Shown here one piece after another: positions 1-9,284 of a stretch of 64,000 nucleotides of DNA. Origin of the DNA: Rhizobium sp. BK418 (lineage in GTDB: Bacteria > Pseudomonadota > Alphaproteobacteria > Rhizobiales > Rhizobiaceae); NCBI RefSeq assembly GCF_004341105.1, contig NZ_SLZK01000003.1, positions 620,001 through 684,000 on the forward strand, written 5' to 3'. A program made the translations under genes and the position numbers. The notes under the pieces are model-generated. The model saw only the letters and a list, made by a program, of their open reading frames with translations, was not told the origin of the DNA and ran no database searches. Position 1 is the stretch's first letter. The number at the start of each line of letters is the position of its first letter.

Positions 1-365
1 CGGTACTGGAAGATGTGCTGGACGGTCTGTTCCATATCGCCAAGGCGGATGGGCTGATCCATGAGAAGGAAATGAATTTCCTGCGTCATATCGCCGAGAT
101 CTTCCAGATGAGCGGGGCCCGCTTCGATCAGATCGCTGCACGCCACGTTTCTGATGGTCGCGACCCCTACAAGGTTCTCGGCGTTTCGCCGGCAGATGAT
201 TTCCCAACGATTCGCCGCCATTACCATGTGCTAGTGAGCGAGCATCATCCGGATCGGCTGATTTCGCGCGGCGTGCCGGAAGAGTTCCATGCGATCGCCA
301 ATGAACGCATGGCAGCGCTGAATGACGCCTATGCCGCGATCGAAAAGGAACGTCGCGCCGCATGA
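1..365 (+). CDS. djlA: DjlA-like J-domain co-chaperone, 3' part
   Basis: The reading frame is open to the left edge, so only about 120 C-terminal residues are visible. The first half has the acidic helical look of a TerB/DjlA-type domain (GLFHIAKADG, then FLRHIAEIF). The C-terminal part is a J domain with the HPD tripeptide (SEHHPDRL) that stimulates DnaK ATPase, preceded by VLGVSPADD. TerB plus a C-terminal J domain is the DjlA arrangement; the membrane anchor expected at the N-terminus lies outside the window. The stop overlaps the amidase start by 4 nt (ATGA), so the two are probably co-translated. Confidence 0.8.
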   Translation, partial: VLEDVLDGLFHIAKADGLIHEKEMNFLRHIAEIFQMSGARFDQIAARHVSDGRDPYKVLGVSPADDFPTIRRHYHVLVSEHHPDRLISRGVPEEFHAIANERMAALNDAYAAIEKERRAA

Positions 366-1123
366 CCTCATTCGAGGCCGACTACAGCAAGGCGCGCGTC
401 CAACCCTCGCCGAACCATGGCGAACGCGCAGACGGCCGTCAGCCCGATATGATCCTGCTGCATTATACCGGCATGCCGAGCCCCGAAGGCGCGCTCGACT
501 GGCTCTGTCGCGACGAGAGCCAGGTTTCCAGTCATTATTTCGTCCACACGAACGGCGAGGTCGTGCAGCTCGTGCCGGAGAGCCGACGCGCCTGGCACGC
601 AGGCAAGAGTTTCTGGCACGGCGAGACGGACATCAACTCGCTTTCGATCGGCATCGAGATCGCCAATGCCGGCCATCCAGGCGGGCTTCCGGACTACCCG
701 AAAGAGCAGATCGCTGCGGTGATCGAATTATGTCGCGATTGCGGCGATCGCTGGTCAATCGCGCCCGAAAGGGTGCTTGGCCACTCCGATGTCGCCCCGG
801 TCCGCAAGGTCGATCCGGGTGAGAAATTCCCCTGGCGCGCCCTGCATCAAGCGGGCGTCGGCCATTGGGTGGAGCCGGCTGCCATTACCGGCGGGCGCTT
901 CTTCCAGCGCGGTGACCGCGGTCAGCCGATCGAGGCGTTGCAGTCCATGCTGTCGCTTTATGGTTACAGTACTGAAATCACGGGTGAATTCAGCGACAAG
1001 ACGGCTGGCGATGTCGAAGCTTTCCAGCGCCATTTCCGCCCCGAGCGGGTGGACGGGATCGCGGATTTCTCGACGATCGATACGTTGCATCGCCTCCTGT
1101 CTGCGCTGCCGCGTTATTCCTGA
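362..1123 (+). CDS. AmpD-like N-acetylmuramoyl-L-alanine amidase with C-terminal peptidoglycan-binding domain
   Basis: The 253-residue protein has two parts. The amidase_2 (AmpD/PGRP-like zinc amidase) fold covers about residues 25-165, with zinc-ligand candidates His34 (ILLHYTG), the His of RRAWHAGKS and the His of VLGHSDVAPVRKVDPG. A peptidoglycan-binding_1-like helical domain follows (about 185-250; GDRGQPIEALQSML, then FQRHFRPERVDG). Such enzymes cleave the bond between MurNAc and L-Ala of the stem peptide in muropeptide recycling or wall remodelling. No signal peptide is visible, which suggests a cytosolic recycling enzyme. The start overlaps the upstream djlA-like stop. Confidence 0.85.
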   Translation: MTSFEADYSKARVQPSPNHGERADGRQPDMILLHYTGMPSPEGALDWLCRDESQVSSHYFVHTNGEVVQLVPESRRAWHAGKSFWHGETDINSLSIGIEIANAGHPGGLPDYPKEQIAAVIELCRDCGDRWSIAPERVLGHSDVAPVRKVDPGEKFPWRALHQAGVGHWVEPAAITGGRFFQRGDRGQPIEALQSMLSLYGYSTEITGEFSDKTAGDVEAFQRHFRPERVDGIADFSTIDTLHRLLSALPRYS

Positions 1124-1301
1124 TCTTTCGTCGTTTCCGCCATTACCGATTTTTCACACTTGGAGTGAAATTCGGCCTGCCACATCATTTCCCTATTATC
1201 TCCTCATTACGATGGTCTAAGAGCTCCCGTTAAACGGCGCCTGAGGTTGTTCCCAAGTCAAATCGCAGGCGTCATGTGAAACGATAAGAATTGCTGCGAA
1301 G

Positions 1302-1330
1302 CCTGATCAGTCCTTGATCAGGGTTTTTCC
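1302..1330 (+). terminator. possible rho-independent terminator
   Basis: An 8-bp perfect stem, CCTGATCA / TGATCAGG, with a 5-nt loop is followed directly by GTTTTT. It lies between the amidase and the lytic transglycosylase and would end the djlA-amidase transcript. The T run is short and the stem AT-rich, so it may be weak. Confidence 0.5.
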
Positions 1331-1384
1331 AGGACGCGAGGCGCGCAGTCCGGCAGTTCTTTGGGTCGGAGTGTTCAAGACTAC

Positions 1385-1960
1385 ATGAGAAAACTGATTA
1401 TTGTTGCTGCAGCATGCGTTAGCATGGTGCTGGCGGGAAATAGCTTTGCCTTCGCAAATGATTGGGGTGTACGAGCCGATGCGCCCGTCAAGAAAGTGGA
1501 GCGCCCTGTCAAGGTGCAGCCCCCGGTGAAAACGGCACAGCGCCCGCTAAAGCCAGTTGAGCGCCAGAGCGGCTATCCCGTCGCCAATGTTTCCGGCAAC
1601 TCCTATTCCGCACTGATCAGCAAATATGCCCGGCAATACAACGTGCCGGTGGCTCTTGCGACTGCGGTCATCCGCGTCGAAAGCAATTTCAATCCGATGG
1701 CACGCGGCAGCCATGGCGAAATCGGCCTGATGCAGATCAAGCCTGCCACGGCCCGCATGATGGGCTATACGGGCAGCGCCAAGGGCCTGTTCGATCCGGA
1801 AACCAACATCAAGTTCGGCATGAAATACCTGGCGGCCGCCCATGATCTCGGCGGTGGCGAGACCTGCAATACGATCCTGAAATACAATGCCGGCCATGGC
1901 GCAACGCGTATGAACCCGGTCTCCAAGTCCTATTGCGGCAAGGTTCTTGCGATGCTCTGA
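1385..1960 (+). CDS. exported lytic transglycosylase, SLT family
   Basis: The 191-residue protein starts with a signal peptide (MRKLIIVAAACVSMV, then an Ala-rich stretch ending near FAFAND). A basic, Pro-rich linker of about 40 residues follows (VKKVERPVK, VQPPVK). The C-terminal SLT domain shows the catalytic Glu in RVESNFNP, the GLMQIKP motif and a terminal YNAGHG. These enzymes cut the MurNAc-GlcNAc bond and form 1,6-anhydro ends. ATG 1385 was chosen over an upstream in-frame TTG at 1361 because the signal peptide then begins at residue 1. A GGAG lies 13 nt upstream, which is rather far. Confidence 0.85.
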   Translation: MRKLIIVAAACVSMVLAGNSFAFANDWGVRADAPVKKVERPVKVQPPVKTAQRPLKPVERQSGYPVANVSGNSYSALISKYARQYNVPVALATAVIRVESNFNPMARGSHGEIGLMQIKPATARMMGYTGSAKGLFDPETNIKFGMKYLAAAHDLGGGETCNTILKYNAGHGATRMNPVSKSYCGKVLAML

Positions 1961-2040
1961 GCGGCGATCGCTTTCCCTGAGAATAGCTGGATGATTCAGC
2001 GTGATTGCCATGTTATCGCTAGTCTCAAGCGAGGTGGGAT

Positions 2041-3216
2041 ATGGCAGTCGATTTCAGGTTCATCGTTATCGGCCGCGGCATGATGGGTGCTGCGGCCGCA
2101 AAATATCTGGCACGCCAGACGGATGGCGTCGCGGTCATCGGCCCGGACGAGCCAGGTGACCGTAAGGCGCACGAAGGCGTTTTCGCCAGCCATTATGATG
2201 AGGGCCGCATCACCCGCACCATCGATCCGGATCGCGACTGGGCCTTGCTCGCCAATCGCTCGATCGCGCGATATGGCGAGATCGCCAGGGAAAGCGGCGT
2301 CGACTTCTATACGGAAGCAGGCTGCGTCGGCGTGGCGCCCGCCGAGAGCGATTATCTCAACGCTACACGCCAGGCTGCTGCCTCGCTTGGTGTCGAGACG
2401 GCACCCTTCGACGAAGCCGGATTGAAGTCGCGATTTCCGTATTTCGCATTTCCTTCCGGCAGCGCCGGGATTTTCGAGGCGAAAGGGGCGGGGCACATCA
2501 GGCCACGCAAACTGGTGAGGGCGCAGTCGCTACTTGCGGAAAAGGCTGGCGCGACTGTCATCCGCGATCATGTCGTCTCGGCCCGCGAAGAAGGCGGGGC
2601 GGCTGTCGTCACGACGGCGGGCGGTGAGATCTATCGCGCCGAGAAAGCGCTGCTCGCGGCTGGCGGTTTTTCCATTTCGCAGAATCTCTTGCCGCAATCC
2701 GTTGATATGACGGTTTATGGGCGCACGGTTGCCCTCGTTGAAGTGGCGGAAGAGGATGCCGATCGCTTTGCCGGCATGCCGTCGCTCATCCTCGATGCGC
2801 CCGGCATCGACATTTATCTGCTGCCGCCGATCCGCTATCCCGATGGCAAGCTTTATCTGAAAATCGGCGGTGATCCCGATAACCTCGTGCTGAACAACGA
2901 TACGGAGATGCGCGCCTGGTTTCGGACCGACGGACGCGAGGTTGCGCGCGACTATCTGAAGCGCATCGTCGATCGCATTGTGCCGGAGCTCCGAGCGCGA
3001 TCCATTTCTTCCACATCCTGTGTCGTCTCCTACACGAAGAGCCGTTATCCGATGATCGGCTACACGGCTTCGCCGCTTATTGCCGTGCTCACCGGCTGCA
3101 TGGGAACATCTGCCAAGAGCTCCGATGAAATCGGCAGACTGGGAGCTGAACTCATTCTGGCAGGCAGAATCGAGGACCAGGGCTATTCCACGGATTTCAC
3201 ACCTTATTTCCGTTAA
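2041..3216 (+). CDS. FAD-dependent oxidoreductase, DAO/sarcosine oxidase-like
   Basis: The 391-residue protein begins with a Rossmann FAD-binding stretch (FIVIGRGMMGAAAAKYLA). It continues with a DAO-type fold: DYDEGRITR-like contacts, AEKALLAAGGF for the second FAD segment, and a C-terminal MIGYT plus TGCMGTSAKSSDEIGRL region typical of the monomeric sarcosine oxidase/N-methyl-amino-acid oxidase group. It probably oxidises a secondary amine or amino acid; the substrate cannot be read from the sequence. It stands alone, ending 46 nt before rnpB, whose likely promoter lies at its 3' end. Confidence 0.75.
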   Translation: MAVDFRFIVIGRGMMGAAAAKYLARQTDGVAVIGPDEPGDRKAHEGVFASHYDEGRITRTIDPDRDWALLANRSIARYGEIARESGVDFYTEAGCVGVAPAESDYLNATRQAAASLGVETAPFDEAGLKSRFPYFAFPSGSAGIFEAKGAGHIRPRKLVRAQSLLAEKAGATVIRDHVVSAREEGGAAVVTTAGGEIYRAEKALLAAGGFSISQNLLPQSVDMTVYGRTVALVEVAEEDADRFAGMPSLILDAPGIDIYLLPPIRYPDGKLYLKIGGDPDNLVLNNDTEMRAWFRTDGREVARDYLKRIVDRIVPELRARSISSTSCVVSYTKSRYPMIGYTASPLIAVLTGCMGTSAKSSDEIGRLGAELILAGRIEDQGYSTDFTPYFR

Positions 3217-3231
3217 GCCTGCCGCCTATAT
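3203..3231 (+). promoter_or_regulatory. candidate rnpB promoter
   Basis: CTTATT (3203-3208) and CTATAT (3226-3231) are separated by 17 nt. CTATAT fits the alphaproteobacterial housekeeping -10 element; the -35 matches CTTGAC only partly. It ends about 30 nt before the folded part of RNase P RNA and overlaps the end of the oxidoreductase gene. Confidence 0.4.
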
Positions 3232-3262
3232 TTTATTGGCTTTTGCGGGCTTCCTCGTTTAA

Positions 3263-3667
3263 GGGAGCCCTGCCAGTTGGCCGGGCAGCCGCGCTTTACC
3301 AATGCCGAAAGGCGGTAAGGTGAGGAAAGTCCGGGCTCCACGGAAACACGGTGCCGGATAACGTCCGGCGAGGGCGACCTCAGGGAAAGTGCCACAGAAA
3401 GCAAACCGCCTGTCATGACAGGTAAGGGTGAAAGGGTGGGGTAAGAGCCCACCGCATCTCCGGCAACGGATATGGCACGGTAAACCCCACCGGGAGCAAA
3501 ACCGAATAGGGATGACGCGGCGGGCGAAAGCCTTGCCGGCCGGTTTCCAGGCCAGTCATCCGGGTGGGTTGCGTGAGGCAGCGTGCAAGCGTTGTCCCAG
3601 ATGAATGGCTGCCACGTTCCGGTTCGCCGGAGCCATACAGAACCCGGCTTACAGGCCAACTGGCTAT
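3263..3667 (+). ncRNA. rnpB: RNase P RNA, bacterial type A
   Basis: This is the catalytic RNA that removes 5' leaders from pre-tRNAs. The 5' strand of helix P1 (GCCAGTTGGCC, 3272-3282) pairs with GGCCAACTGGC at 3654-3664 and closes a molecule of about 400 nt. The conserved cores are present: GAGGAAAGTCCGGGCTCC near 3322, ACAGAAA...AAACCGCC near 3394-3410, GGGTAAGAGCCCACCGC near 3440, and ACCGAATAGGGATGACG near 3501. The last element marks the 3' half of the catalytic core. A spurious antisense reading frame crosses the gene. Ends are accurate to a few nucleotides. Confidence 0.95.
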
Positions 3668-3821
3668 TAATCCTCAGCGATATCCGCATAGCAGAGGAAT
3701 TCTCTTTTCCTTCCTCGCAAGCCGTTGAAATGGCGTCAATATAGGCAAGGTTTCGTGGATCTCGCCTGACCGGATTTCCTGTCCCCATGGGGTGTTCAGA
3801 CGGCGCCGGAGAATCGCTTTC

Positions 3822-3844
3822 CTAACCCTTTGTTAAACTTAACA
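3822..3844. promoter_or_regulatory. CtrA-like box and TGTTA-N4-TAACA palindrome upstream of mraZ
   Basis: CTAA (3822-3825), N7, TTAA (3833-3836) is one mismatch from the CtrA consensus TTAA-N7-TTAA. Overlapping it is a palindrome, TGTTA-AACT-TAACA (3831-3844). Both lie just upstream of the MraZ operator, where the dcw promoter should be. CtrA control is inferred from known alphaproteobacterial practice. Confidence 0.4.
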
Positions 3845-3866
3845 GCTTATAAATGTTTGATACTGT

Positions 3867-3921
3867 GCCCACCTCAAATGGGCTCATCCCATTGACGCCC
3901 ATATGGTCCCATGCTATCCCA
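3867..3921 (-). promoter_or_regulatory. MraZ operator: phased TGGGN repeats
   Basis: Read on the minus strand, TGGGN occurs at 3917-3921, 3907-3911, 3897-3901 and 3887-3891, each separated by exactly 5 nt. A fifth copy in the same phase lies at 3867-3871, one copy being skipped. TGGGN direct repeats with 5-nt spacers are the site described for E. coli MraZ, which represses its own dcw operon. The array sits about 175 nt before mraZ, probably at the transcription start. Confidence 0.8.
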
Positions 3922-4097
3922 AATGCGCACTGCATCAGGGCAATCATCTGCCCATCAATCGCAAAGCGAAGGCGCCTTCCGGATCGGAAGCGTCGGAGGG
4001 ACTTTGGTTCTTTCGGCTTGCGATGCTGTGCCTGATTTTGAGGGTTTCGGGCGGCAAAAAGCTCTCCGGGCTCTTTCGGAAACGGATGTTTCGTGTC

Positions 4098-4535
4098 ATG
4101 AGCCGCTTCCTTTCGAATGCGACCAACAGGATCGATGCCAAGGGACGGGTTTCCGTGCCAGCGGCGTTTCGTTCCGTGCTGGCGCAGCGCAGTATCCCGG
4201 AGCTTTATTGCTTCCAGGATTTTGTGTTTCCGGCGATCAGCGTCGGCGGTCCGGATCTTCTGGAAAGATTCGAGCGGCAGATTGCTGCGGAAGATCCGTT
4301 TTCGCCGGATGCGAACGAGATGTCGCTCCTCATTCATGGGGGTGGGGTCTTCATGAAGCTCGATGCGGAGGGTCGGTTGATGGTCACGGATTTCATCCGC
4401 GACTTTACCGGCATCACGGACGAGGTGGCCTTCGTCGGTCGGGCGGATCATTTTCAGCTCTGGCAGCCGCAAGCATTCGCGGCCGCGCAGGCGCAGGCAC
4501 GAGAGGAGCGCAGGCTGGCGGGCAGGCGTTCCTGA
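4098..4535 (+). CDS. mraZ: transcriptional regulator MraZ
   Basis: The 145-residue protein has two SpoVT/AbrB-like MraZ half-domains. The first is [16 protein letters not shown] near the N-terminus, with the DAKGR signature. The second is [19 protein letters not shown] with DAEGR. MraZ forms a ring-shaped oligomer that binds TGGGN repeats in front of its own gene and represses dcw transcription. The start giving MSRFLSN is chosen because it is the usual rhizobial N-terminus; an in-frame ATG at 4086 would add four residues. It is the first gene of the 12-gene dcw block and ends 20 nt before rsmH. Confidence 0.95.
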   Translation: MSRFLSNATNRIDAKGRVSVPAAFRSVLAQRSIPELYCFQDFVFPAISVGGPDLLERFERQIAAEDPFSPDANEMSLLIHGGGVFMKLDAEGRLMVTDFIRDFTGITDEVAFVGRADHFQLWQPQAFAAAQAQAREERRLAGRRS

Positions 4536-4555
4536 GAGAACGAGGGAGCGGAATT

Positions 4556-5578
4556 GTGGCGAATCCTGGCGGAGGTTCAACTGAAGCCGGTGGCGGACCG
4601 GTTCGCCACATTCCGGTTCTTCTCAAAGAGGTGCTTGCGGCGCTGGAGCCTTCTTCCGGCAAAGTCATCCTTGATGGTACTTTTGGTGCGGGCGGTTACA
4701 CCTCCGCCATTCTCGCTGCCGGCGCGGATGTGATTGCGCTCGATCGCGATCCGACGGCGATTGCCGCCGGTCAGGCGCTGGTCGCGGCCCATGGCGGCCA
4801 TCTCAAGCTCGTCCATTCGCAGTTTTCGCAACTTGCCGATCATGCGCCTGATGGCGGGCTCGATGGCGTCGTGCTCGATATCGGCGTTTCTTCGATGCAG
4901 ATCGATGAAGCCGATCGCGGCTTCTCGTTCCAGAAGGACGGTCCGCTCGACATGCGCATGTCGGCTGCAGGCGTTTCGGCTGCCGATGTCGTCAATCGCG
5001 CCAAGGTCGCCGATCTCATTCGCATTTTTCATTATCTCGGCGAGGAAAATCAGGCGCCGCGCATTGCCCATGCGATCGAAAAGCATCGCGCCGAAAAGCC
5101 GTTCGAAACGACGCGCGATCTCGCCGGGCTGATCGAGCTCGTGACGCCGCGCAAGATGAAGGACAAGATCCATCCTGCAACGCGCGTCTTCCAGGCGCTA
5201 CGCATCTTCGTCAATGATGAGCTAGGGGAGTTGGCGCATGCGCTGTTTGCAGCCGAGCGGGCGTTGAAGCCTGGCGGCCGCCTCGTCGTTGTCACTTTCC
5301 ATTCGCTGGAAGATCGTATCGTCAAGAAATTCTTCTCCGACCGCGCCGGCAAGGCTTCCGGTTCCCGCCACCTGCCCGTTGCCCACGAGCGGGCCGCGAC
5401 TTTCGAGCCGGTTGGAAGGTCGATGGTGTCTGTCAGCGAGGAAGAGGCCCAGGCCAATCCGCGCGCCCGTTCCGCCAAGCTCCGCGCTGGTCAGCGTACC
5501 CTTGCTCCCGCTGAAGCCGACGACATGTCGCTCTTCGGATTCCCGAATCTTGCCAGCCTCGGAAAGCTTGGAGGTTGA
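4556..5578 (+). CDS. rsmH: 16S rRNA (cytosine(1402)-N(4))-methyltransferase RsmH
   Basis: This SAM-dependent enzyme (formerly MraW) methylates N4 of C1402 in the 16S rRNA decoding centre. The 340-residue protein starts at GTG 4556 behind GAGGGAGCG. The sequence [13 protein letters not shown] precedes the SAM-binding loop [11 protein letters not shown]. The family motif [19 protein letters not shown] follows, and the C-terminal half has the [13 protein letters not shown] motif. The much longer open frame reaching back through mraZ is ignored because only the GTG has a Shine-Dalgarno and family-like N-terminus. The stop abuts the ftsL start. Confidence 0.95.
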   Translation: MANPGGGSTEAGGGPVRHIPVLLKEVLAALEPSSGKVILDGTFGAGGYTSAILAAGADVIALDRDPTAIAAGQALVAAHGGHLKLVHSQFSQLADHAPDGGLDGVVLDIGVSSMQIDEADRGFSFQKDGPLDMRMSAAGVSAADVVNRAKVADLIRIFHYLGEENQAPRIAHAIEKHRAEKPFETTRDLAGLIELVTPRKMKDKIHPATRVFQALRIFVNDELGELAHALFAAERALKPGGRLVVVTFHSLEDRIVKKFFSDRAGKASGSRHLPVAHERAATFEPVGRSMVSVSEEEAQANPRARSAKLRAGQRTLAPAEADDMSLFGFPNLASLGKLGG

Positions 5579-5579
5579 T

Positions 5580-6011
5580 ATGCTGAGAACGTTCGATCTT
5601 GTGCTCATCGGCGTCATGACGGCGGCAGCCGCTGTTACCTACACGATCAAGCACCGCGCCGAGCTGAAGTTCGAGGAGGTTCGTCGCCTCGAAGCGGAGA
5701 TCAAGCTGGAAAAGGATACGATCGACCTCCTGAAGGCCGACTGGGCCCTGCAGTCGCAGCCGAACCGGCTGGAGCGCCTCGTTAATGCCTACAATAGCGA
5801 ATTGCAGCTGCAGCCGACGGATTCGACGGCGCTTGCCCACGCACGCGAGCTGCCGATGCTGAAATCGCAGGTGCCCCCGCCTGATGTCACCGAAGCCAAG
5901 GCCGGCGCCAAGCCTGGCGCGAGTGTTGCTGCCAAGGGCCAGCCGATTCCGAAGCCGGCGCCACGCGAGGTTGAAGACGACGACCAGATCGAAACGGGGG
6001 CGCTGGAATAA
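5580..6011 (+). CDS. ftsL: cell division protein FtsL
   Basis: The 143-residue bitopic protein has one N-terminal transmembrane segment (FDLVLIGVMTAAAAVTY). A periplasmic coiled coil follows (about residues 28-75; EVRRLEAEIKLEKDTIDLL), then a Pro/Ala/Lys-rich tail of low complexity. FtsL joins FtsB and FtsQ as the divisome core that activates FtsWI. Sequence conservation in this family is low; the call rests on topology, coiled coil, size and its exact place between rsmH and ftsI. The start lies 1 nt after the rsmH stop and the stop overlaps the ftsI ATG. Confidence 0.85.
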   Translation: MLRTFDLVLIGVMTAAAAVTYTIKHRAELKFEEVRRLEAEIKLEKDTIDLLKADWALQSQPNRLERLVNAYNSELQLQPTDSTALAHARELPMLKSQVPPPDVTEAKAGAKPGASVAAKGQPIPKPAPREVEDDDQIETGALE

Positions 6012-7759
6012 TGTCTTTTCTTTCCCGCATCATGGTGCTGAAGAGCCAGGCGCATTTTTCCGCCGGCGTCTACAACCGTTTCGGGGCTCCCTCCGGCATG
6101 GCGATCGAAGGCTCGCGCAAGCGTAAGTCGGGGCAGGCGCGCAGCCGCGTCGGTCTGCTGATCATCGGCTTTACCGCCCTCTATGCCGTCATTGGCGGAC
6201 GTCTCGTCGAATATGCGATGAAGGAGCCGGAATCGGTCTCCTCCATCCTGCCGCCCGACCGGCTGATGGCCTCGCGCCCCGATATTATCGACCGCAATGG
6301 TGAAGTGTTGGCGACCGATATCCGCACCGTCTCACTGTTTGCCGAGCCGAACAAGATCGTCGATCCCGATGAGGCGGTCGAGAAGCTCCAGACGGTGCTT
6401 GCCGATCTCGATGCGAAAGACACCTACAAGAAACTCGCGAACCGCACCTCGCATTTTGCCTGGCTGCGCCGCCAGCTGACGCCGAAACAGCAGAGCCAGA
6501 TCCTGGCGCTCGGCATTCCCGGCATCGGCTTCCGTCCGGAGAAGCGCCGCTTTTATCCGGGTGGTCCGACAGCCGCGCATATCCTCGGCTACGTCAATAT
6601 CGACAACCGCGGCGTTGCCGGCATGGAGAAATATATCGACGATCAGGGGCTTGCCGATCTCGCTTCTGTCGGCATGACGAGCGACCAGCCGCTGGAGCCG
6701 GTGCGCCTTTCGATCGATGTACGCGTGCAGGCGATCGTGCGCGATGTCGTTGCCAATGCCGTCGTCAACTACAAGGCCAAGGGCGCGGGTGCCGTCGTTC
6801 TCGATGCACATACGGGCGAAGTGATCGCCATGGCGTCCGCGCCGGACTTCGATCCGAACAATCCGCAGGAAGGCTCCAAGGACGGCTGGCTGAACCGCAT
6901 GTCGAACGGCACGTTCGAAATGGGCTCCACCTTCAAGACCTTCTCCACCGCGATGGCGATCGACAGCGGCAAGGTTTCTCTGAAGGACAGTTTCGATGCC
7001 ACCAACCCGATCCGCATTGGTGGTTTCACCATTCACGATTTCCACGGTCAACGCCGCTGGCTGACGGTTCCGGAAATCTTCGAATATTCCTCCAATATCG
7101 GCACGGCGAGAATGATCGATATCGTCGGCATGGAGCTGCAGAAGGACTATCTGACCCGCCTCGGCTTGCTCACCAAGATGCAGACCGAGCTGCCGGAAGT
7201 GAAGATGCCGAGCCAGCCGCGTGTCTGGAAGAAGATCAACTCCATCACGATTTCCTTCGGCCACGGTGTCGCTACCACGCCGCTGCAGACGGCCGTTGCC
7301 GGTGCTGCGCTCATCAATGGCGGCAAGCTGATCGAGCCGACATTCCTGCCGCGCAGCCGCGAACAGGCTGACGAAGTGGCCGAAGTCGTCGTCAAGAAAA
7401 GCACCAGCGACGATATCCGCTATCTCTTCAAGCTGAACGGCAAAAAGGGTTCCGGCCGCAATGCCGACGTGCCGGGCTTCAATGTCGGCGGCAAGACCGG
7501 CACGGCCGACAAGGTCGTCAACGGCCGTTACGCCAGCAATCTGAATTTCAACGCGTTTCTGGCGGCCTTCCCGATCGATAATCCGAAATATGTAGTGCTG
7601 ACCTTCTGCGACGAACCGCTTGACGGCGAGCAGCATCAGCGCATCGCCGCTTATACGGCGGCGCCCATGGTCAAGAATATCGTACGCCGCGCTGCACCCA
7701 TCCTCGGTGTCGAACCGGAATTTGGCGAAGACGGTTCGGCCTTGTTGGTGTCTTATTGA
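6011..7759 (+). CDS. ftsI: division-specific peptidoglycan transpeptidase FtsI (PBP3)
   Basis: FtsI cross-links septal peptidoglycan as a class B penicillin-binding protein. The 582-residue protein has a cytosolic basic N-terminus, a membrane anchor near residues 48-66 (GLLIIGFTALYAVIGG), a PBP dimer/pedestal domain and a transpeptidase domain. Three catalytic motifs are visible: STFK with nucleophile Ser306, SSN in YSSNIGTA, and KTGT in GGKTGTADK. The pedestal motif RPDIIDRNGEVLATD is intact. Translation is coupled to ftsL through overlapping stop and start codons, and murE follows after 64 nt. Confidence 0.95.
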   Translation: MSFLSRIMVLKSQAHFSAGVYNRFGAPSGMAIEGSRKRKSGQARSRVGLLIIGFTALYAVIGGRLVEYAMKEPESVSSILPPDRLMASRPDIIDRNGEVLATDIRTVSLFAEPNKIVDPDEAVEKLQTVLADLDAKDTYKKLANRTSHFAWLRRQLTPKQQSQILALGIPGIGFRPEKRRFYPGGPTAAHILGYVNIDNRGVAGMEKYIDDQGLADLASVGMTSDQPLEPVRLSIDVRVQAIVRDVVANAVVNYKAKGAGAVVLDAHTGEVIAMASAPDFDPNNPQEGSKDGWLNRMSNGTFEMGSTFKTFSTAMAIDSGKVSLKDSFDATNPIRIGGFTIHDFHGQRRWLTVPEIFEYSSNIGTARMIDIVGMELQKDYLTRLGLLTKMQTELPEVKMPSQPRVWKKINSITISFGHGVATTPLQTAVAGAALINGGKLIEPTFLPRSREQADEVAEVVVKKSTSDDIRYLFKLNGKKGSGRNADVPGFNVGGKTGTADKVVNGRYASNLNFNAFLAAFPIDNPKYVVLTFCDEPLDGEQHQRIAAYTAAPMVKNIVRRAAPILGVEPEFGEDGSALLVSY

Positions 7760-7823
7760 GTGTGAATCAATATCAGCGTCGATTCGTAAGGGGCGATCGA
7801 CCTGAACCAGAGAAGTGCATTCG

Positions 7824-9284
7824 ATGAAATTGCGGGACCTCGCCGGAGATACGTTTCCGGAACTCAAAGCTGAACTCGAAGGACTGGCCGGCGCGCTGGA
7901 GATAGCAGGATTGTCTTCGGACAGCCGCAAGATCGCGCCCGGCATGGCATTCATCGCGATTGCCGGTTCCAAGGCTGATGGCGCGGGCTTCATTGCCGAT
8001 GCGGTTGCTAAAGGTGCTGCCGTCGTCATCGCGGCCCACGCAACCGAAACCTCTGTGCCGGTTCTTGTCGTTGCAGAGCCGCGGCGTTTCCTTTCCGTCG
8101 CGGCTTCGCGCTTCTATGGCCGTCAACCGGCGACGATGGTCGCGGTGACGGGTACGGCCGGCAAGACGTCGGTTGCCTCCTTCACGCGACAGATCTGGGC
8201 GCATGCCGGCCATGCCGCCGCGATGATCGGCACGACCGGCGTCATCTCGCCTACGCGCAACGAATATGGTTCGCTGACGACGCCCGATCCGGTTTCGCTG
8301 CACAAGCTGCTGTCGGAACTTGCCGATGAAGGCGTCACGCATGCGTCGATGGAAGCCTCCAGCCACGGGCTCGACCAGTATCGCCTCGATGGCGTGACGC
8401 TCGCGGCTGCTGCCTTCACCAATCTCGGCCGCGATCATATGGATTACCACCCGACGGTCGAAGACTATATGGCCGCCAAAATGCACCTCTTCGACCGGGT
8501 GCTGCCGAAGGGTTCGCCAGCCGTCATCTTTGCGGATGATCCCTGGTCGGAACAGGCAATCAAGGCTGCGACAGCTGCAGGTCACGATGTGCGCACGGTC
8601 GGGCGCAAGGGCACCTATCTCTCGTTGAAGCGGGTCGAGCATTTCCGTCACAAGCAGGTTGCGGAAATCCATGTGGAAGGCGAGATCTTCGAGGTCGATA
8701 TTCCGCTTGCCGGCGATTTCCAGATCGCCAATGCGCTGGTTGCCGCAGCGCTTGCCATGTCGACGGGCGTTTCGGCAAACCTCGCGATGGCAGCGCTCGA
8801 AAAGCTGCAGGGGGCTTCCGGCCGTCTCGAACTCGTCGGCCATACGAAAGATGGCGCGCTCGCCTATGTCGATTATGCCCACAAGCCGGATGCCCTGGAA
8901 AACGTGCTAAACTCGGTGCGTCCGTTCACGACGGGCCGGGTCATCGTCGTCTTCGGCTGCGGCGGCGACCGTGATCGCGGCAAGCGGCCGATCATGGGTG
9001 AAATTGCCTGCCGGCTCGCCGATGTCGTCATTGTCACAGACGATAATCCGCGCTCGGAGGAGCCGACTGCGATCCGCGCCGAGATCATGGCGGCCGCGAA
9101 ATGCGCTTCCGAGATCGGCGACCGCGCTCAAGCGATCCGCGAGGCGGTTCTGCAGCTGAAATCCGGCGATACTCTGATCGTTGCCGGCAAGGGACATGAA
9201 GAGGGGCAGACGATCGGGAGCGTCACACTGCCGTTTTCCGATCATGCAGAAGTGCGCAAGGCTTTGGAGGAGCGGGTACCGTGA
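7824..9284 (+). CDS. murE: UDP-MurNAc-tripeptide ligase MurE (meso-DAP adding)
   Basis: MurE adds meso-diaminopimelate to UDP-MurNAc-L-Ala-D-Glu using ATP. The 486-residue protein has the P-loop TGTAGKTS near residue 109 and the central ligase motif [12 protein letters not shown]. The DNPR motif at residues 407-410 marks meso-DAP rather than lysine specificity. ATG 7824 follows AGAGAAG at a good distance; an in-frame GTG nine bases upstream is less likely. The end overlaps the GTG of murF by 4 nt. Confidence 0.95.
   Translation: MKLRDLAGDTFPELKAELEGLAGALEIAGLSSDSRKIAPGMAFIAIAGSKADGAGFIADAVAKGAAVVIAAHATETSVPVLVVAEPRRFLSVAASRFYGRQPATMVAVTGTAGKTSVASFTRQIWAHAGHAAAMIGTTGVISPTRNEYGSLTTPDPVSLHKLLSELADEGVTHASMEASSHGLDQYRLDGVTLAAAAFTNLGRDHMDYHPTVEDYMAAKMHLFDRVLPKGSPAVIFADDPWSEQAIKAATAAGHDVRTVGRKGTYLSLKRVEHFRHKQVAEIHVEGEIFEVDIPLAGDFQIANALVAAALAMSTGVSANLAMAALEKLQGASGRLELVGHTKDGALAYVDYAHKPDALENVLNSVRPFTTGRVIVVFGCGGDRDRGKRPIMGEIACRLADVVIVTDDNPRSEEPTAIRAEIMAAAKCASEIGDRAQAIREAVLQLKSGDTLIVAGKGHEEGQTIGSVTLPFSDHAEVRKALEERVP

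Noticed and set aside
3213..3788. Open frame on the minus strand over RNase P RNA
   Set aside because: The plus-strand RNA explains the sequence conservation; the frame is a by-product of the helices.
3911..4555. Upstream extension of rsmH through mraZ
   Set aside because: It overlaps mraZ in another frame; only GTG 4556 has an RBS and a family-like N-terminus.
6332..8029. Antisense open frame of 565 codons across ftsI and murE
   Set aside because: It lies opposite two essential genes and has no family resemblance.
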